Shown in pieces: positions 33,165 to 43,038 of a stretch of 64,000 nt of DNA. The first letter of the stretch is position 1. Each line of letters starts with the position of its first letter. The position numbers were made by a program, and so were the translations under genes. Under the pieces are notes generated by a model. It had not been told where the DNA came from, did no database searches, and saw only the letters and a list, made by a program, of their open reading frames with translations. The DNA lies in contig KN832874.1 in assembly GCA_000827325.1 (NCBI GenBank), forward strand, positions 1,906,721-1,970,720, in the 5' to 3' direction. The stretch is from Oidiodendron maius Zn. Its lineage: Eukaryota; Ascomycota; Leotiomycetes; Myxotrichaceae.

Positions 33165-34404
33165 CTACGCGGATTTCAATCTTCTCTGTGCGCCCACCCA
33201 TTCTTCTACACTTTTTTCCAAGCTCTCTTGGCTGACCTCACCAAAGACGTCCACGCCCCACCGAGCTGGGAAGTTGTACCTGCTGTTTCGATCCATCGCC
33301 GTTATTTTGTCAAATGTATCCTGGGGAAGTTCAAAGTCTAGGAAAATGTATTAAATTTAATTAAGCTGTAAGGTTGTTTGAAACTATTACCTTGAAAATT
33401 GTCTTTGATACGCGACTCTGTGATACTCTTCGGGAGCACAATGGTGCCTCTTTGAACAGCCCAGCTGATCAAAAGCTGGGCGGGCTGCTTATTGAGATCT
33501 TTGGCGAGAGAAATGATGTCAGGATCATCTACAGCTCTTGGCAAATTGTATATATTATTTCCAAGTGGACTGTAAGCTTCCACAAGGATATTCTGTCTTC
33601 AATCAGCCTAATAAAGCCCATTTAAAAAGCTGTAGGAGATCTTTAAGGGCTCACCTTTTTCTTGAGCCATTCCAACAGCTCGGGTTGCTGGAAATATGGA
33701 TGTGCCTCAATTTGGTTGACGGCAGGCGGAATAATCGCGCTTTTACTGTTATTAGTCGACGGCCCTGAAAGGAGAGGAGGCTAGCCCCACGTGGATAGTA
33801 GAGTCTCAATTTTTGCTCTTGTGAAATTGCTCACGCCAATACTTCTGATCTTTCCCTTCTTAACAAGAGCTTCCAAGGTTCTCCATGTATCAGCAATGGG
33901 GACATCGATAACTTGGATTCGGCCTGAGCTTGGATTGACTGGAAATCGGACCGAGGAAGGGGTAAATGCGACAGGCCAGTGGATCTTGAGCGGTCTATTA
34001 GCTTCGCAAGTGATGTGCGCAAAGTAAATTCATACCAGATACAGGTCAAGATAACCAGTTTGAAGTTCTTTTAACGTAGTATCGAGGGCATCTTCGACAT
34101 CTTCAGGCTTGTGACTCGTATTCCAGAGTTTGCTAGTGATCTAGAAAGTTGTAAGTACCGTGATAATACCCCGAATAGACTGCCCCACAAAAATATGTTT
34201 CCTCTCTATCCCGGAAGCCTTTATGCCTTCTCCAACCTCTGCCTCATTGCCGTATGCAGCTGCAGCATCGATATGGCGATACCCAGCTTTCAGCGCCGCT
34301 GCAACAGCATCTTTGACCTCGTTTGGTTTTGATTGCCATGTCCCAAGGCCCACAGCAGGGATTTCGTATCCCGAATTTAATTTGAAGGAGCGATTCATAG
34401 CCAT
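33165..34404 (-). CDS. Aldo-keto reductase
   Basis: NADPH-type aldo-keto reductase, several short exons. Exon 1 starts at ATG 34404 ([12 protein letters not shown]) and carries VGLGTWQS and [15 protein letters not shown] (catalytic Asp and Tyr). The next exon gives SKLWNT (catalytic Lys) and ends YLDLYL. It splices to IHWPVAF (catalytic His), then SIGVSNF. Later exons read [33 protein letters not shown] (cofactor loop) and a C-terminus ending QRRLKSA at the TAG 33165-33167. All four catalytic residues are present and no frame is broken. Fungal relatives reduce glyceraldehyde, D-galacturonate or xylose. Beside uronide hydrolases and a sugar porter, a uronate or keto-deoxy-uronate reductase role is plausible but unproven. 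Confidence 0.87.
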
Positions 34405-35551
34405 CGTAATTTCTTTCAATTATGACAGGGATTCGTGAGGGCTGTATAATTTAAGTGCGGGGAGATAATTAGGGGTTAGAAGGTGACAGACAACAGGGAA
34501 ATTTTACCACTCATATGAGGCGGCCCTTTTCAAACCCTTTTAGACGGAGTAGATAGGGAGGTCGCCTTCGGAGAGGTTGAGGAAAGACAGTGGATCAATG
34601 CGGACGTAGCGGCTCTCCGATTACATTCGATAATCATTCACGGCGCGGCCGGAAAACAATGGTGGGATTTTGCAAGCCCGGCCGATAGAAACCCGATGCC
34701 CGTTACCCCACAAGAGAGTTGCCAAGAGATTACCCCACCTTCCCACAACCCTCCCGCTGGGACGACATCCATAAGCAATCGTCAACATCTGTGATGATGT
34801 AGCCACGAGCTTGATCGCACACCGAGAACCACTCTAAAAAAGTTATCGATGTATACGTTGGAGCCTGTGTTTGACATCAACAAGCGCAAAGAGAAAAATC
34901 AGAAAGGGGCCAGATTGAAAACTCACCGAGCTCTTAGGCTACTAGGAAGGGCCGAGGAGCTCATACTAATCATATGATGGGTGCGTGGGTTGCGTTCTAA
35001 CAGGCTGGTTAAATACTGAAAAGTGCTTCAGGATGGTAGGCAAGAGAGCGTTATCAGCTTACGGTCCGTACCAGATGCTATAAAATCTCTTTCAATTATT
35101 ATATCTTGCATTAGCACCATCTAGGAAAAAGATATGGAAAGTGGGATTTTAGATCAGATACTCATGAATTTGTAGCAACTTCTAAATGGGCATAACCCTC
35201 GGAGCGCTAGGTGTTATGGATTTCGAGTGACTTAATCTGCCCAATACGAGTGGATAACAGTAATTAAAAGAGTTAGGGTCTCCAAATCATACAGTCTTGA
35301 AAGACATTTTGCTCTAGTCTACTTCTCGCCATCATAGTAGGGGTGTGTGTTGAGGAATTAAGGCATTGATCCAGCTCTAATGATCCCACTAGGTACCCTG
35401 AAATAATAATAACTTTGTAATTGAACTGAAAAACGTTTTATCATAAGGTTGAAAATGTAATTGCAATTAAGCTACTATGGAAGCGCGAATGACATGGTGG
35501 AAGACTTGTAATATTAATATACAACTAAGAGAATAGATAGAACCTTGGTCA
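34405..35551. other. Intergenic
   Basis: Promoter of the leftward aldo-keto reductase and 3' region of the MFS gene. No gene recognised; 35390-35540 is AT-rich. Confidence 0.4.
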
Positions 35552-37138
35552 TCAGTTCCCCGCTTCAGTAGGAATGATTTCAACATGCTTAGATGTCTCC
35601 TTAATATCGAAGTTGTCCTTTGCCTTGCCATCCTCTTCATCTGTTAGCTTGTTCTGCGCAGCGCTGCCGTCAAACATTTGTGTCACCTCCTCTAGGGACA
35701 GATTCTTGGTTTCGGGATAGAAAAAGTACATGATAAAGAAGTTACTAATCAGCACACAGCACCAGACAATATAGTACTTCCAGCCTATAGCAACAAGAGC
35801 AATAGGATTAGTGTATCCGCTGAAAAGGTTTGCTAGCGCATCTCCAAACCCTGTGATAACAAATGCCTTTGCGCGGAGTTCGTAAGGTGCGACTTCTGCT
35901 GTGTAACTAGGGAACGCGACGCCAGGCATTTTATAAAAGGCTCCGAAAATTAAGATCATCGCAATCGTTGCATGGCCCATTCCAGGGTTGGCGAAGTTTT
36001 GGCCGGTGTTGACTGCAGTCAGGACTGTGACGACTAAAAATGCGCAGAACATTCCAACTGTGCCCCACAAGAATAGAGGACGACGACCTATTTTGTTCAC
36101 AAGCAGAGAGAAAAAATTGCCCCAGATAACTCCATTTATGTTAATACACCCATTGATGATAAGTTGTGTCTTAGAATTAGTAATGCCGATTGAGTTCAAG
36201 ACTAGATGTAGGTAGTATGAAATCAAGGCGTTTCCTGTCCACTGGGGGATAAAACCGGCCGTGATAATAATCCAAAGTCTGCGTCTATTCGCCGATGTTC
36301 GGATCCACTCTTTCCATGAGCTCGTGGATTGTGCCTTCTCTACTTCAAGAGCATAGTCAATCTCACTGATCTCAAACTTTAGTAGTTCCGAGTCATGCTC
36401 CCCTTCGGCATGATACTTAGTTAGGATCTCGATGGCCTCTTGCCTGCGGTTGTTATGCACTAGCCATCGTGGCGACTCAGGTACAAAAAAACACAGGGTA
36501 AGTTGAAAAACCGATGACATTGCCTGAAGCGCACTTGGAAGACGCCATGACCAAGATCCAGCCATGAACGCCGTACCGTACGTAATCCAAGCAGCTATTA
36601 GTGAGCCAAAGGACCCGGTGCTGATCATAAATCCGACTATCTGAGCTCGCTGAGAGGGATAGGCTAGCTCCGAAATGAGGATTGGACATGTGGTTTGCTG
36701 GATAGTATTACCGAATCCGATTAGTATACGGCCAGTGACGAACATGCCGTAGTTTTGCGCTGCCGTTTGAAGCACAACTCCGACTAGGAGAATAGAAGAT
36801 CCAAAAGCAATAGGCCATTTTCTCCCGAATCTCTGGATAATTGGTGCGCAAAAGAAGAGGCCTCCAATTTGACCATATCTAACCCCGTTTGAGATAGTTC
36901 CTAGCCTAGAACCAGTAGGATGATCGAAGAATTTCTGCCATTGAGGGACACTTTGGATTCCATTCAACATTGATCCGTCGTAACCGTTCGTAATATCAGT
37001 GACAATTGCGCACAGAAGAAGAAGATTGAGGGTACGCAAGTTAGTATACCACCACCACATTTTGTCTCTCTTAGGCATAACATCCTGGAGCATGACTCCT
37101 CCGATGCCAGAGGCCGCCATCCTATCCAAGTGCACCAT
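35552..37138 (-). CDS. MFS sugar porter (lactose-permease-like)
   Basis: Single-exon, 528-aa, 12-helix member of the major facilitator sugar porter family. Landmarks: NGYDGSMLNGIQS in helix 1, RFGRKWP in the helix 2-3 loop, GRILIGFGN, PESPRWLVHNNR after helix 6, NKIGRRPLF in the matching C-half loop, ELRAKAFVI and the PETKNLSLEE end motif. The cytosolic tail is charged. It resembles fungal lactose-permease-like porters that import disaccharides or sugar acids. It lies 1.1 kb from the aldo-keto reductase and 4 kb from GH88, so import of oligouronides or uronates is a reasonable guess. The gene looks intact. Confidence 0.9.
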   Translation of the reverse strand: MVHLDRMAASGIGGVMLQDVMPKRDKMWWWYTNLRTLNLLLLCAIVTDITNGYDGSMLNGIQSVPQWQKFFDHPTGSRLGTISNGVRYGQIGGLFFCAPIIQRFGRKWPIAFGSSILLVGVVLQTAAQNYGMFVTGRILIGFGNTIQQTTCPILISELAYPSQRAQIVGFMISTGSFGSLIAAWITYGTAFMAGSWSWRLPSALQAMSSVFQLTLCFFVPESPRWLVHNNRRQEAIEILTKYHAEGEHDSELLKFEISEIDYALEVEKAQSTSSWKEWIRTSANRRRLWIIITAGFIPQWTGNALISYYLHLVLNSIGITNSKTQLIINGCININGVIWGNFFSLLVNKIGRRPLFLWGTVGMFCAFLVVTVLTAVNTGQNFANPGMGHATIAMILIFGAFYKMPGVAFPSYTAEVAPYELRAKAFVITGFGDALANLFSGYTNPIALVAIGWKYYIVWCCVLISNFFIMYFFYPETKNLSLEEVTQMFDGSAAQNKLTDEEDGKAKDNFDIKETSKHVEIIPTEAGN

Positions 37139-38148
37139 TTTGGCGAGCTGCGAGGGATGTTGATGGATCTGTTATGCGGTCCCAGTTGATATGTGCTGCT
37201 GTGCAAGCACAGGCTTTTTCCTTCGCGCGAGTGTATCAAGGTCGGTGATAATACACACAATATACAGTGTATCCACAAAAGTAGGGCAATGCGGGGAGAC
37301 TGACCGATGTGACTTTCTAGTGTCTATTCGTCGCTTATCAGCTCCGTCCCAACGGAAACGCGGGAAATGGTCGGCCAGGCATTTCCCTCGCTGCTCATAA
37401 CAGCCTCATTCACTTCTGATCACGAGGAACATTTAGTTCCACCACTCGGAGCATATTTTAGATTTATGCATATGCCAAATGTTCAAGAACGATGCCGATG
37501 GCTCGGCCGGCCTCGGCGCGGAAAGGAGAAGGAAGGCCGAGAGTATCTTTCGCAACCGGAGTAAGTGGTGTTTCATGTGTCCATGCTGCTGCTCGTGAAC
37601 CTTCGAAAACGCCCTACCCGGTATTCAGTTGAATCATCAATTGAGTTTTATGCGGTTATTAGAAGATGTGTATATTGGCTCGTTGGGGTAGACACAACCT
37701 AGCTTCTGTTTCTAGCGCACACGCCAGTACTGAAGTTTTAGATTATATTTCACTGTCGTTGCCTTTTGCCTGCACCGATATTAGTTCAATATATATTGCT
37801 GCCTATATTTTATGCTGTAGCGGCACCCTAACAATTCCCACAGTCCCAATCCATAACGAGGCTCTGGTGATCTTGAGTTGTGTTTTCATACGCTCGGGAC
37901 TATCGCCGACAAGACACTTTGAGCGTAATCATACGAAGCAGGAATAATGGCTAATAGATGGACCATAAGTATAAGTCCCATTCAGAGAGAATGCAGCACT
38001 GTTACGACGTGTTTGCTCTTCATCATTGCCTTAGACATTCAACCCTCACGAGGCTATGCGCAACGGCCAACTTCACTTTTAGCATCATTTTGCATGATCC
38101 CCAAGCATCGCTACTTAAACAATAAAGTATTTCTCGGCAAAAAAGCCC
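37139..38148. other. Intergenic, MFS promoter
   Basis: About 1 kb containing the promoter of the leftward porter gene. A GC-rich block (GCTCGGCCGGCCTCGGCGCGG) occurs at about 37500-37520. No further gene seen. Confidence 0.4.
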
Positions 38149-38613
38149 TTGTCATCTGAACTGGCCCTCCTTATAACTGGAGCTAATGGCTTTCTAGCAT
38201 ACATGTCGCTAGAGAGTCTTTGGAGAGGGGGTACCACGTCATTTTCAGAGGCCCTGTGGCGTCTCCTGGATGCTAAGGTGGTCCCACCTACCGACTTTGC
38301 GGGATTTGCAGATGTCCGCGTGGTGGCAACTGCTCATCTAGAAGCCTTTGCAAGTCCCGGGGCAAGTGGTCACCGATTCCTAATTAGTTCGCATTTTGAC
38401 TATCAGACTACTGTTGATTCTCTTACGGAAGGCATTCCTCAATTGAGGAGTCGACTCCCCAAAGGCACCCCGGGCGCTGGCAAGCTTGGAAAGGTATACA
38501 TTGTTAAATGGAGAGAAGGCTGAAAACATCCTAGGTATCAAGTATATGCCTTTGAAAAAAAACCATGGAAGATTCTGTTTTGCAGTTACTAGAGGCTGAC
38601 GAAGCAGCAAATT
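38149..38613 (+). pseudogene. Relic of a Gre2-like NAD(P)-dependent ketoreductase/epimerase
   Basis: The extended-SDR start is visible (LLITGANGFLA, the Rossmann glycine motif) but its codon is TTG, not ATG. Within about 15 codons a frameshift breaks the following strand. The sequence then jumps to the C-terminal part (VPPTDFAGFADVR, HLEAFASPGASGHRFLISS, RSRLPKGTPG), so roughly 200 central residues, including the Tyr-x3-Lys site, are gone. Two more frame changes are needed near 38495 and 38570 to read the tail to TAG 38611-38613. It cannot be functional. Confidence 0.75.
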
Positions 38614-38864
38614 AGAGCGAGAGGGTGTTATTTAATGGCTAAGTTTACTTTATGGGCGTGGAAGAAATTAATGGATTCACTGGGGAGACGGGTATAGGAA
38701 GTACACATTACTGTAGGCTTGTACAAGCTGATACTGTGCATGAGAATCATGCCTGGCACGAGGATTAGGGCCAGAATCCTTGTATGAGTGGACCTTGAGG
38801 AAATAGACATCATTTGGCCAGGACGACGTTAGATAATTATCATGGCATCATATATACTACAGGG

Positions 38865-40850
38865 CTAAGCCGCCCCAAATGTTCCACCTAGCCCGTCCCA
38901 AGTCCCAACCCCTCCCCCCCAAACGCCCCCCTCAAAACTCAAATGAGCCAGCGGATTCCCATCCGTCTGAACAGCCACGACGTCAATCCTGCCCGCACCC
39001 CAACAAGCCACTGACGGAACGCTGTTAGGCAGCCCAAAGAGATTCTCCCAGGGATCCACATCATTCACTCCATTAGGGCCCCACGAGCCGGAGTCCCAGA
39101 ATTTATGAAGCAGTGTCCCGTCTAGGGCGTTCAGGCCAAAGAGATCTAGACGATCGTGCCCCCAGCTGGTGATGACTGGGAGGGATTGGAATTTCTGCGC
39201 ACCCAAGGATTGCCATGATGTAGCAGAGGGACCCCATGTGTTGTTAACGAACCATTTGTGGTACACGGTATCATCAGTGCCAAGGCAAATGATATCAAGA
39301 CGCCCAGGAGCCCAAGAGACCACTGCAGGGGCGGAGTTAAATGTCCCACCGAGAGACTCCCAACCTGTTGTTGAAGGAGACCATTTGCTTCCGTCAAATG
39401 ATTTGTGATATACCTTCTGGTTCGTGCCAATCGTAAACAAATCAATGCGATTGGCAGCCCAGCTAACAGCAACGGGTTGGGTAGTCCAATTCCCCCCTAA
39501 GGATGTCCAGCCATTTGGAGACGGCTCCCACTTGGTTCCGTCAAACCACTTCCAGTACATCTGCTTGTTATCTCCTAGTACGAAGACATCGATGCGGTTA
39601 GGTCCCCAGGAAACGGCTGCTGGAGGAGATGCCCATTTCCCGGAGAGTGAGATCCATCCGTTTTCGGAAGGGGACCAGGTGCGCCCATCAAAGAACTTCC
39701 ACCAAACGGCGAGGTCTCCTCCAAGTGCGAAGACATTCATGCGATTGCCCCAAGAGGTAGTGACGGGAGGTGATTGAAGGGAAGGAAGTGGCCCGCCAAG
39801 GTTCTCCCAGGTTGGCGACCAGGTGGAGTTAGAAAAGCGTTTATGGAGGAGGGTGGATGAAGTGGCGTCTACACCGAATACGTCGAGAGTTGTCGGAGCA
39901 AGAGAGAGTATAGAAAGTGAAGCGGGGCCGATAACACCGGGGCAAAGATCGACTTCACCTGACACAGCCGAGTTAGAAATAACGATGCTGTGCTGGCCGC
40001 AGTCCGTGACAGAGTTTGTGAGTCTCCAATCAATAAATGATGGAATGCTCGCCGTGCCAAGTGTCAAGGAGATGTTGTGCATAGATGTACGAAAAGTTGG
40101 AGGATAGTCCATGGCCTTTTTAATACCGTAACACTCAAGAGTTTGACAGCAGTCGGTGAGCTTATCCACCTTATTGATAGATAAAGAGCTGTTGGGGATG
40201 TCTACAAACTCGCAGCGGTAGTTGAATTTGCCGCTTGTACTGCCAGTCAAGGTCATGATCCCGGTCAAGGTATTGCCGGGCTGGACTGTTATAAGTTTCG
40301 TGTGGAAGGCTTTTCCATTCTGTCCGTCAGCATACCAGCTAGCCACAGCCCAGTGGTTTCCTCCACCGGCCGCACTAATTCCCCATTGCAAGACTGGCTG
40401 CAGGATCATCGTTTCATTTTGTATGCCCGGAAAGATGAAGACAAGCTGGTCATTAGCTGCCATAGGAGCCGGCGGGACTACCCAGGAGGTAGAGAATACG
40501 GATACTGGAAGTTCAGAATCAGGTGTAAAGTCGGCAAATGTAATCCACCCTTGTCCCAAAGATTTTGGAATAGCAGCAGTGACACTATCGGGAGTTATTG
40601 ATTGGGGAATAGATACGTTTCCAGGCATCAAAGGTTTGCCTGTCTGGCGCCTCGGGATAGTTCCAAAATCAGAGATGCTCTCTCCTTCTGGTGTGAGATT
40701 CCTAAACTTCCCGTCCTCGCCGTCAAGAATAGTTCCTGGCGAGATGAGATGGACAAGGGAACGAGCCCGCTGACCACCTGGGGTCATAACCATGTCATCA
40801 TCATTTACCGTAACTTGTGCCAGAGCATCATTCGGCGGAGTGGGCAACAT
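38865..40850 (-). CDS. Two-domain protein with a seven-bladed PLL-type beta-propeller
   Basis: Single-exon, 661 aa. Residues about 320-661 hold seven repeats of 45-55 residues. Each has a strand of the type (I/L)D(V/L)F-x2-G, then (L/V)(Y/W/L)(H/W)K-x-(F/W), then W-S/G-P and W-x-(S/N)LGG. This is the signature of PLL-like seven-bladed lectin propellers (DUF346 type), first known from Photorhabdus, where the blades bind fucose or O-methylated glycans. Residues about 100-300 form a separate beta-rich domain with GGGNHWAVASWYADG, paired cysteines (TDCCQTLECYG) and conserved tryptophans. I believe it also occurs in bacterial secreted proteins, but I cannot name it. The N-terminal 95 residues look disordered and no signal peptide is visible. 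Likely a glycan-binding protein; target unknown. Confidence 0.8.
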   Translation of the reverse strand: MLPTPPNDALAQVTVNDDDMVMTPGGQRARSLVHLISPGTILDGEDGKFRNLTPEGESISDFGTIPRRQTGKPLMPGNVSIPQSITPDSVTAAIPKSLGQGWITFADFTPDSELPVSVFSTSWVVPPAPMAANDQLVFIFPGIQNETMILQPVLQWGISAAGGGNHWAVASWYADGQNGKAFHTKLITVQPGNTLTGIMTLTGSTSGKFNYRCEFVDIPNSSLSINKVDKLTDCCQTLECYGIKKAMDYPPTFRTSMHNISLTLGTASIPSFIDWRLTNSVTDCGQHSIVISNSAVSGEVDLCPGVIGPASLSILSLAPTTLDVFGVDATSSTLLHKRFSNSTWSPTWENLGGPLPSLQSPPVTTSWGNRMNVFALGGDLAVWWKFFDGRTWSPSENGWISLSGKWASPPAAVSWGPNRIDVFVLGDNKQMYWKWFDGTKWEPSPNGWTSLGGNWTTQPVAVSWAANRIDLFTIGTNQKVYHKSFDGSKWSPSTTGWESLGGTFNSAPAVVSWAPGRLDIICLGTDDTVYHKWFVNNTWGPSATSWQSLGAQKFQSLPVITSWGHDRLDLFGLNALDGTLLHKFWDSGSWGPNGVNDVDPWENLFGLPNSVPSVACWGAGRIDVVAVQTDGNPLAHLSFEGGVWGGGVGTWDGLGGTFGAA

Positions 40851-41609
40851 TTTTCTTGGTTTCTGGAGGAATGCTCAGCACTTCAAAAGTATCTAGGATG
40901 ACAGATATATGAATAGATGTTGGTACGCAGAAGAGATTAACTACAGTTGGTTAGGAAATAGGGACTATTCCCTTGCTTTATACCTGTTTACTGGACGGGA
41001 AAGCAAGGCTGACGGGGGCCAAGAGTGTGACCACTGTGAGATATTCAGCAAATGAATACACAGCAGCACAGACAATTTGATGCGGTTGATGAAACGTGTG
41101 ACTTGAAATAACCCTAAATCGAATCATGAACCGTCAGCACTTTATGCCATATTGTCCCAGGCTATAGTCTAGGCTATAAAGGGAAGCCAGATGCGAGGCG
41201 GCTGAAGCAGCCACAAGCACAAAGGATCACGCGCGTCCTATAGCCAATTGAATCAAGCTCTGAGCACACAGGCAAGCCACAGTTTCAGAGCGAGTAATTT
41301 AAATCAATAATTATATACTAATAAACATTCCCATTGACAGAGGACGACCTGCGTAATGATTTGGAGTCAGGGTAAATATGAAGATGGCAAGCCCATTCAC
41401 TGACACAAGTTCGTATAGAGAGAGAGGGTCATGGGAGAATAAGGCCACCTCGACGCGCTGCTGACTGTCTGTCGTTGGACATGAAAAGTTCTCGTGGGGC
41501 GCTCTGCAAGATCAGACTATCTGTAGGTGCACGGGAGTCTGATGATGCTGCAGAAACATAACACCTATTGAAGTGACTCCGCTCCTACCAGGCCAAAAAT
41601 TAGATCAAG
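40851..41609. other. Intergenic
   Basis: Promoter of the leftward propeller gene and flank of the sedolisin relic. No gene recognised. Confidence 0.4.
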
Positions 41610-42075
41610 GTGTCTCTTCCCGTGAGTGAAGTCAAGAGTCTGCTCGACACCAAGTACTCTGTCTTCGAGCATGATGAGGTGGGCAGATTATTCGCGCACT
41701 GGAGTGGTCTCTCTCAAAACACCTACATAAACACGTTGAACTTATCCAGCCCACGAACTCTTTCTTCCGCCCTACGGCCATGCGAAGCACATTGAAGACC
41801 AACTGAAATAAAGGTGGTCAGGCACCGCGGAAATGGATATCTTATCCGAGCAACGCCACCCTGTCCCAAGTACGCAACGAAACCGCCTAACTCCCCTCTG
41901 CCTCTCAACTCTCTACGGCACCGTCGATTACGAAGTCAAGGCAGCAGGCAGGAATAATATTAGGTTCACCAACTTCGATGGAGATCCAGATATGAAATCT
42001 GCGCTTAATCGTATCCGGGCAAAAGATGCTGTCCCTGTAGAAGCGAAATCGGTGTCCTCTTTTCGTCTTTACTGA
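41610..42075 (+). pseudogene. Relic of a sedolisin (S53 tripeptidyl-peptidase) propeptide
   Basis: Three pieces in different frames match the prodomain and its junction with the catalytic domain in sedolisins. First, LPVSEVKSLLDTKYSVFEH at about 41610-41670. Second, in another frame, EWSLSKHLHKHVELIQPTNS at about 41703-41760. Third, again shifted, TPLCLSTLYGTVDYEVKAAG at about 41899-41955. Stops lie between them, and no catalytic SGTS or E/D region follows. This is a decayed, truncated gene copy. Confidence 0.65.
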
Positions 42076-43038
42076 ACTCCAGGTAGGGACCAGCAGCTCG
42101 GCCAAAATCAGCTGACAGCTTAGTAAGCTTCTACTGTTCAGCGCTAGTTAGTGAGGAAAAGAATGGCTGTGCGGGTCATTACAACGACGGTCGATTCTGG
42201 ACCAGAAGTCAAAGGAGATGTCTGATCTATTCTCTAAGAGATGTCCCTGCAAAGCGAAAATCCCTACAGACCGAAAAGTGGTACAGTCGCTTGCAAAATC
42301 GGGTTCGTCCCGTCGCAGAAAACAACAAAGTGAGCACAGACCACAACGACCCAAGTTCAGCGCAACAAATCAGCGAACCGCGAACCGCAAACACACTTTA
42401 CCGCAGAGATTGTTTAGCGGCAGATCGGTACCGCAAAATCGACATGTTGGCAGCTAGCTAGCAACATCCCTCTTGCTATCTATTGCGATTTCATCCATTA
42501 TTCCCGCAGGCTACGCTCGCAGAAGCCATGGGAAAGCATCGAGAGAAGCTGCGGAAGTGGTTCTTGCGAGGCATCTTCACTTCATTGTGAGAGGAGGTTC
42601 CTGGACGAGAGGTCTATCACACGCTTCCTGCACTGGATTAATTTGATTGATTCCCGCACTGCATCCATCTTAGTGCTGTCACTAATCCAGCTCTGTATCC
42701 TAATCTATCTAGTACAGAGTAAAAGGCGAATTGAGTGTCGCTAGATTTTTAGTTAAGATTATTAGTCGAGTCCATTTCCTGACACATGTGGCTGTGCACA
42801 CTCAACTGGTTTGTGCTTTAAAGGTACTGTTACTAATTTGTTATCGCAGTGCGAAAGCCCATTCTTGCTCATTTTACCCTCAAACATCTGATGACTTTGA
42901 TCAGAAACAGTACTGTAGCTGGTCCCTCTGTTTAAATCGAGCCTTGCATTTCGTTTGTCCTAGTGGCACGGGCTGACAGATAACTGAGAAACGGCGGATT
43001 GTCTTGGAGCCGGCGGTTGAGAGGCCAGCCACCAGGCA
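42076..43038. other. Intergenic
   Basis: About 960 bp between the sedolisin relic and the second HET gene. Open frames near 42148-42457 and 42731-42976 have no family motifs. Nothing else recognised. Confidence 0.4.
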
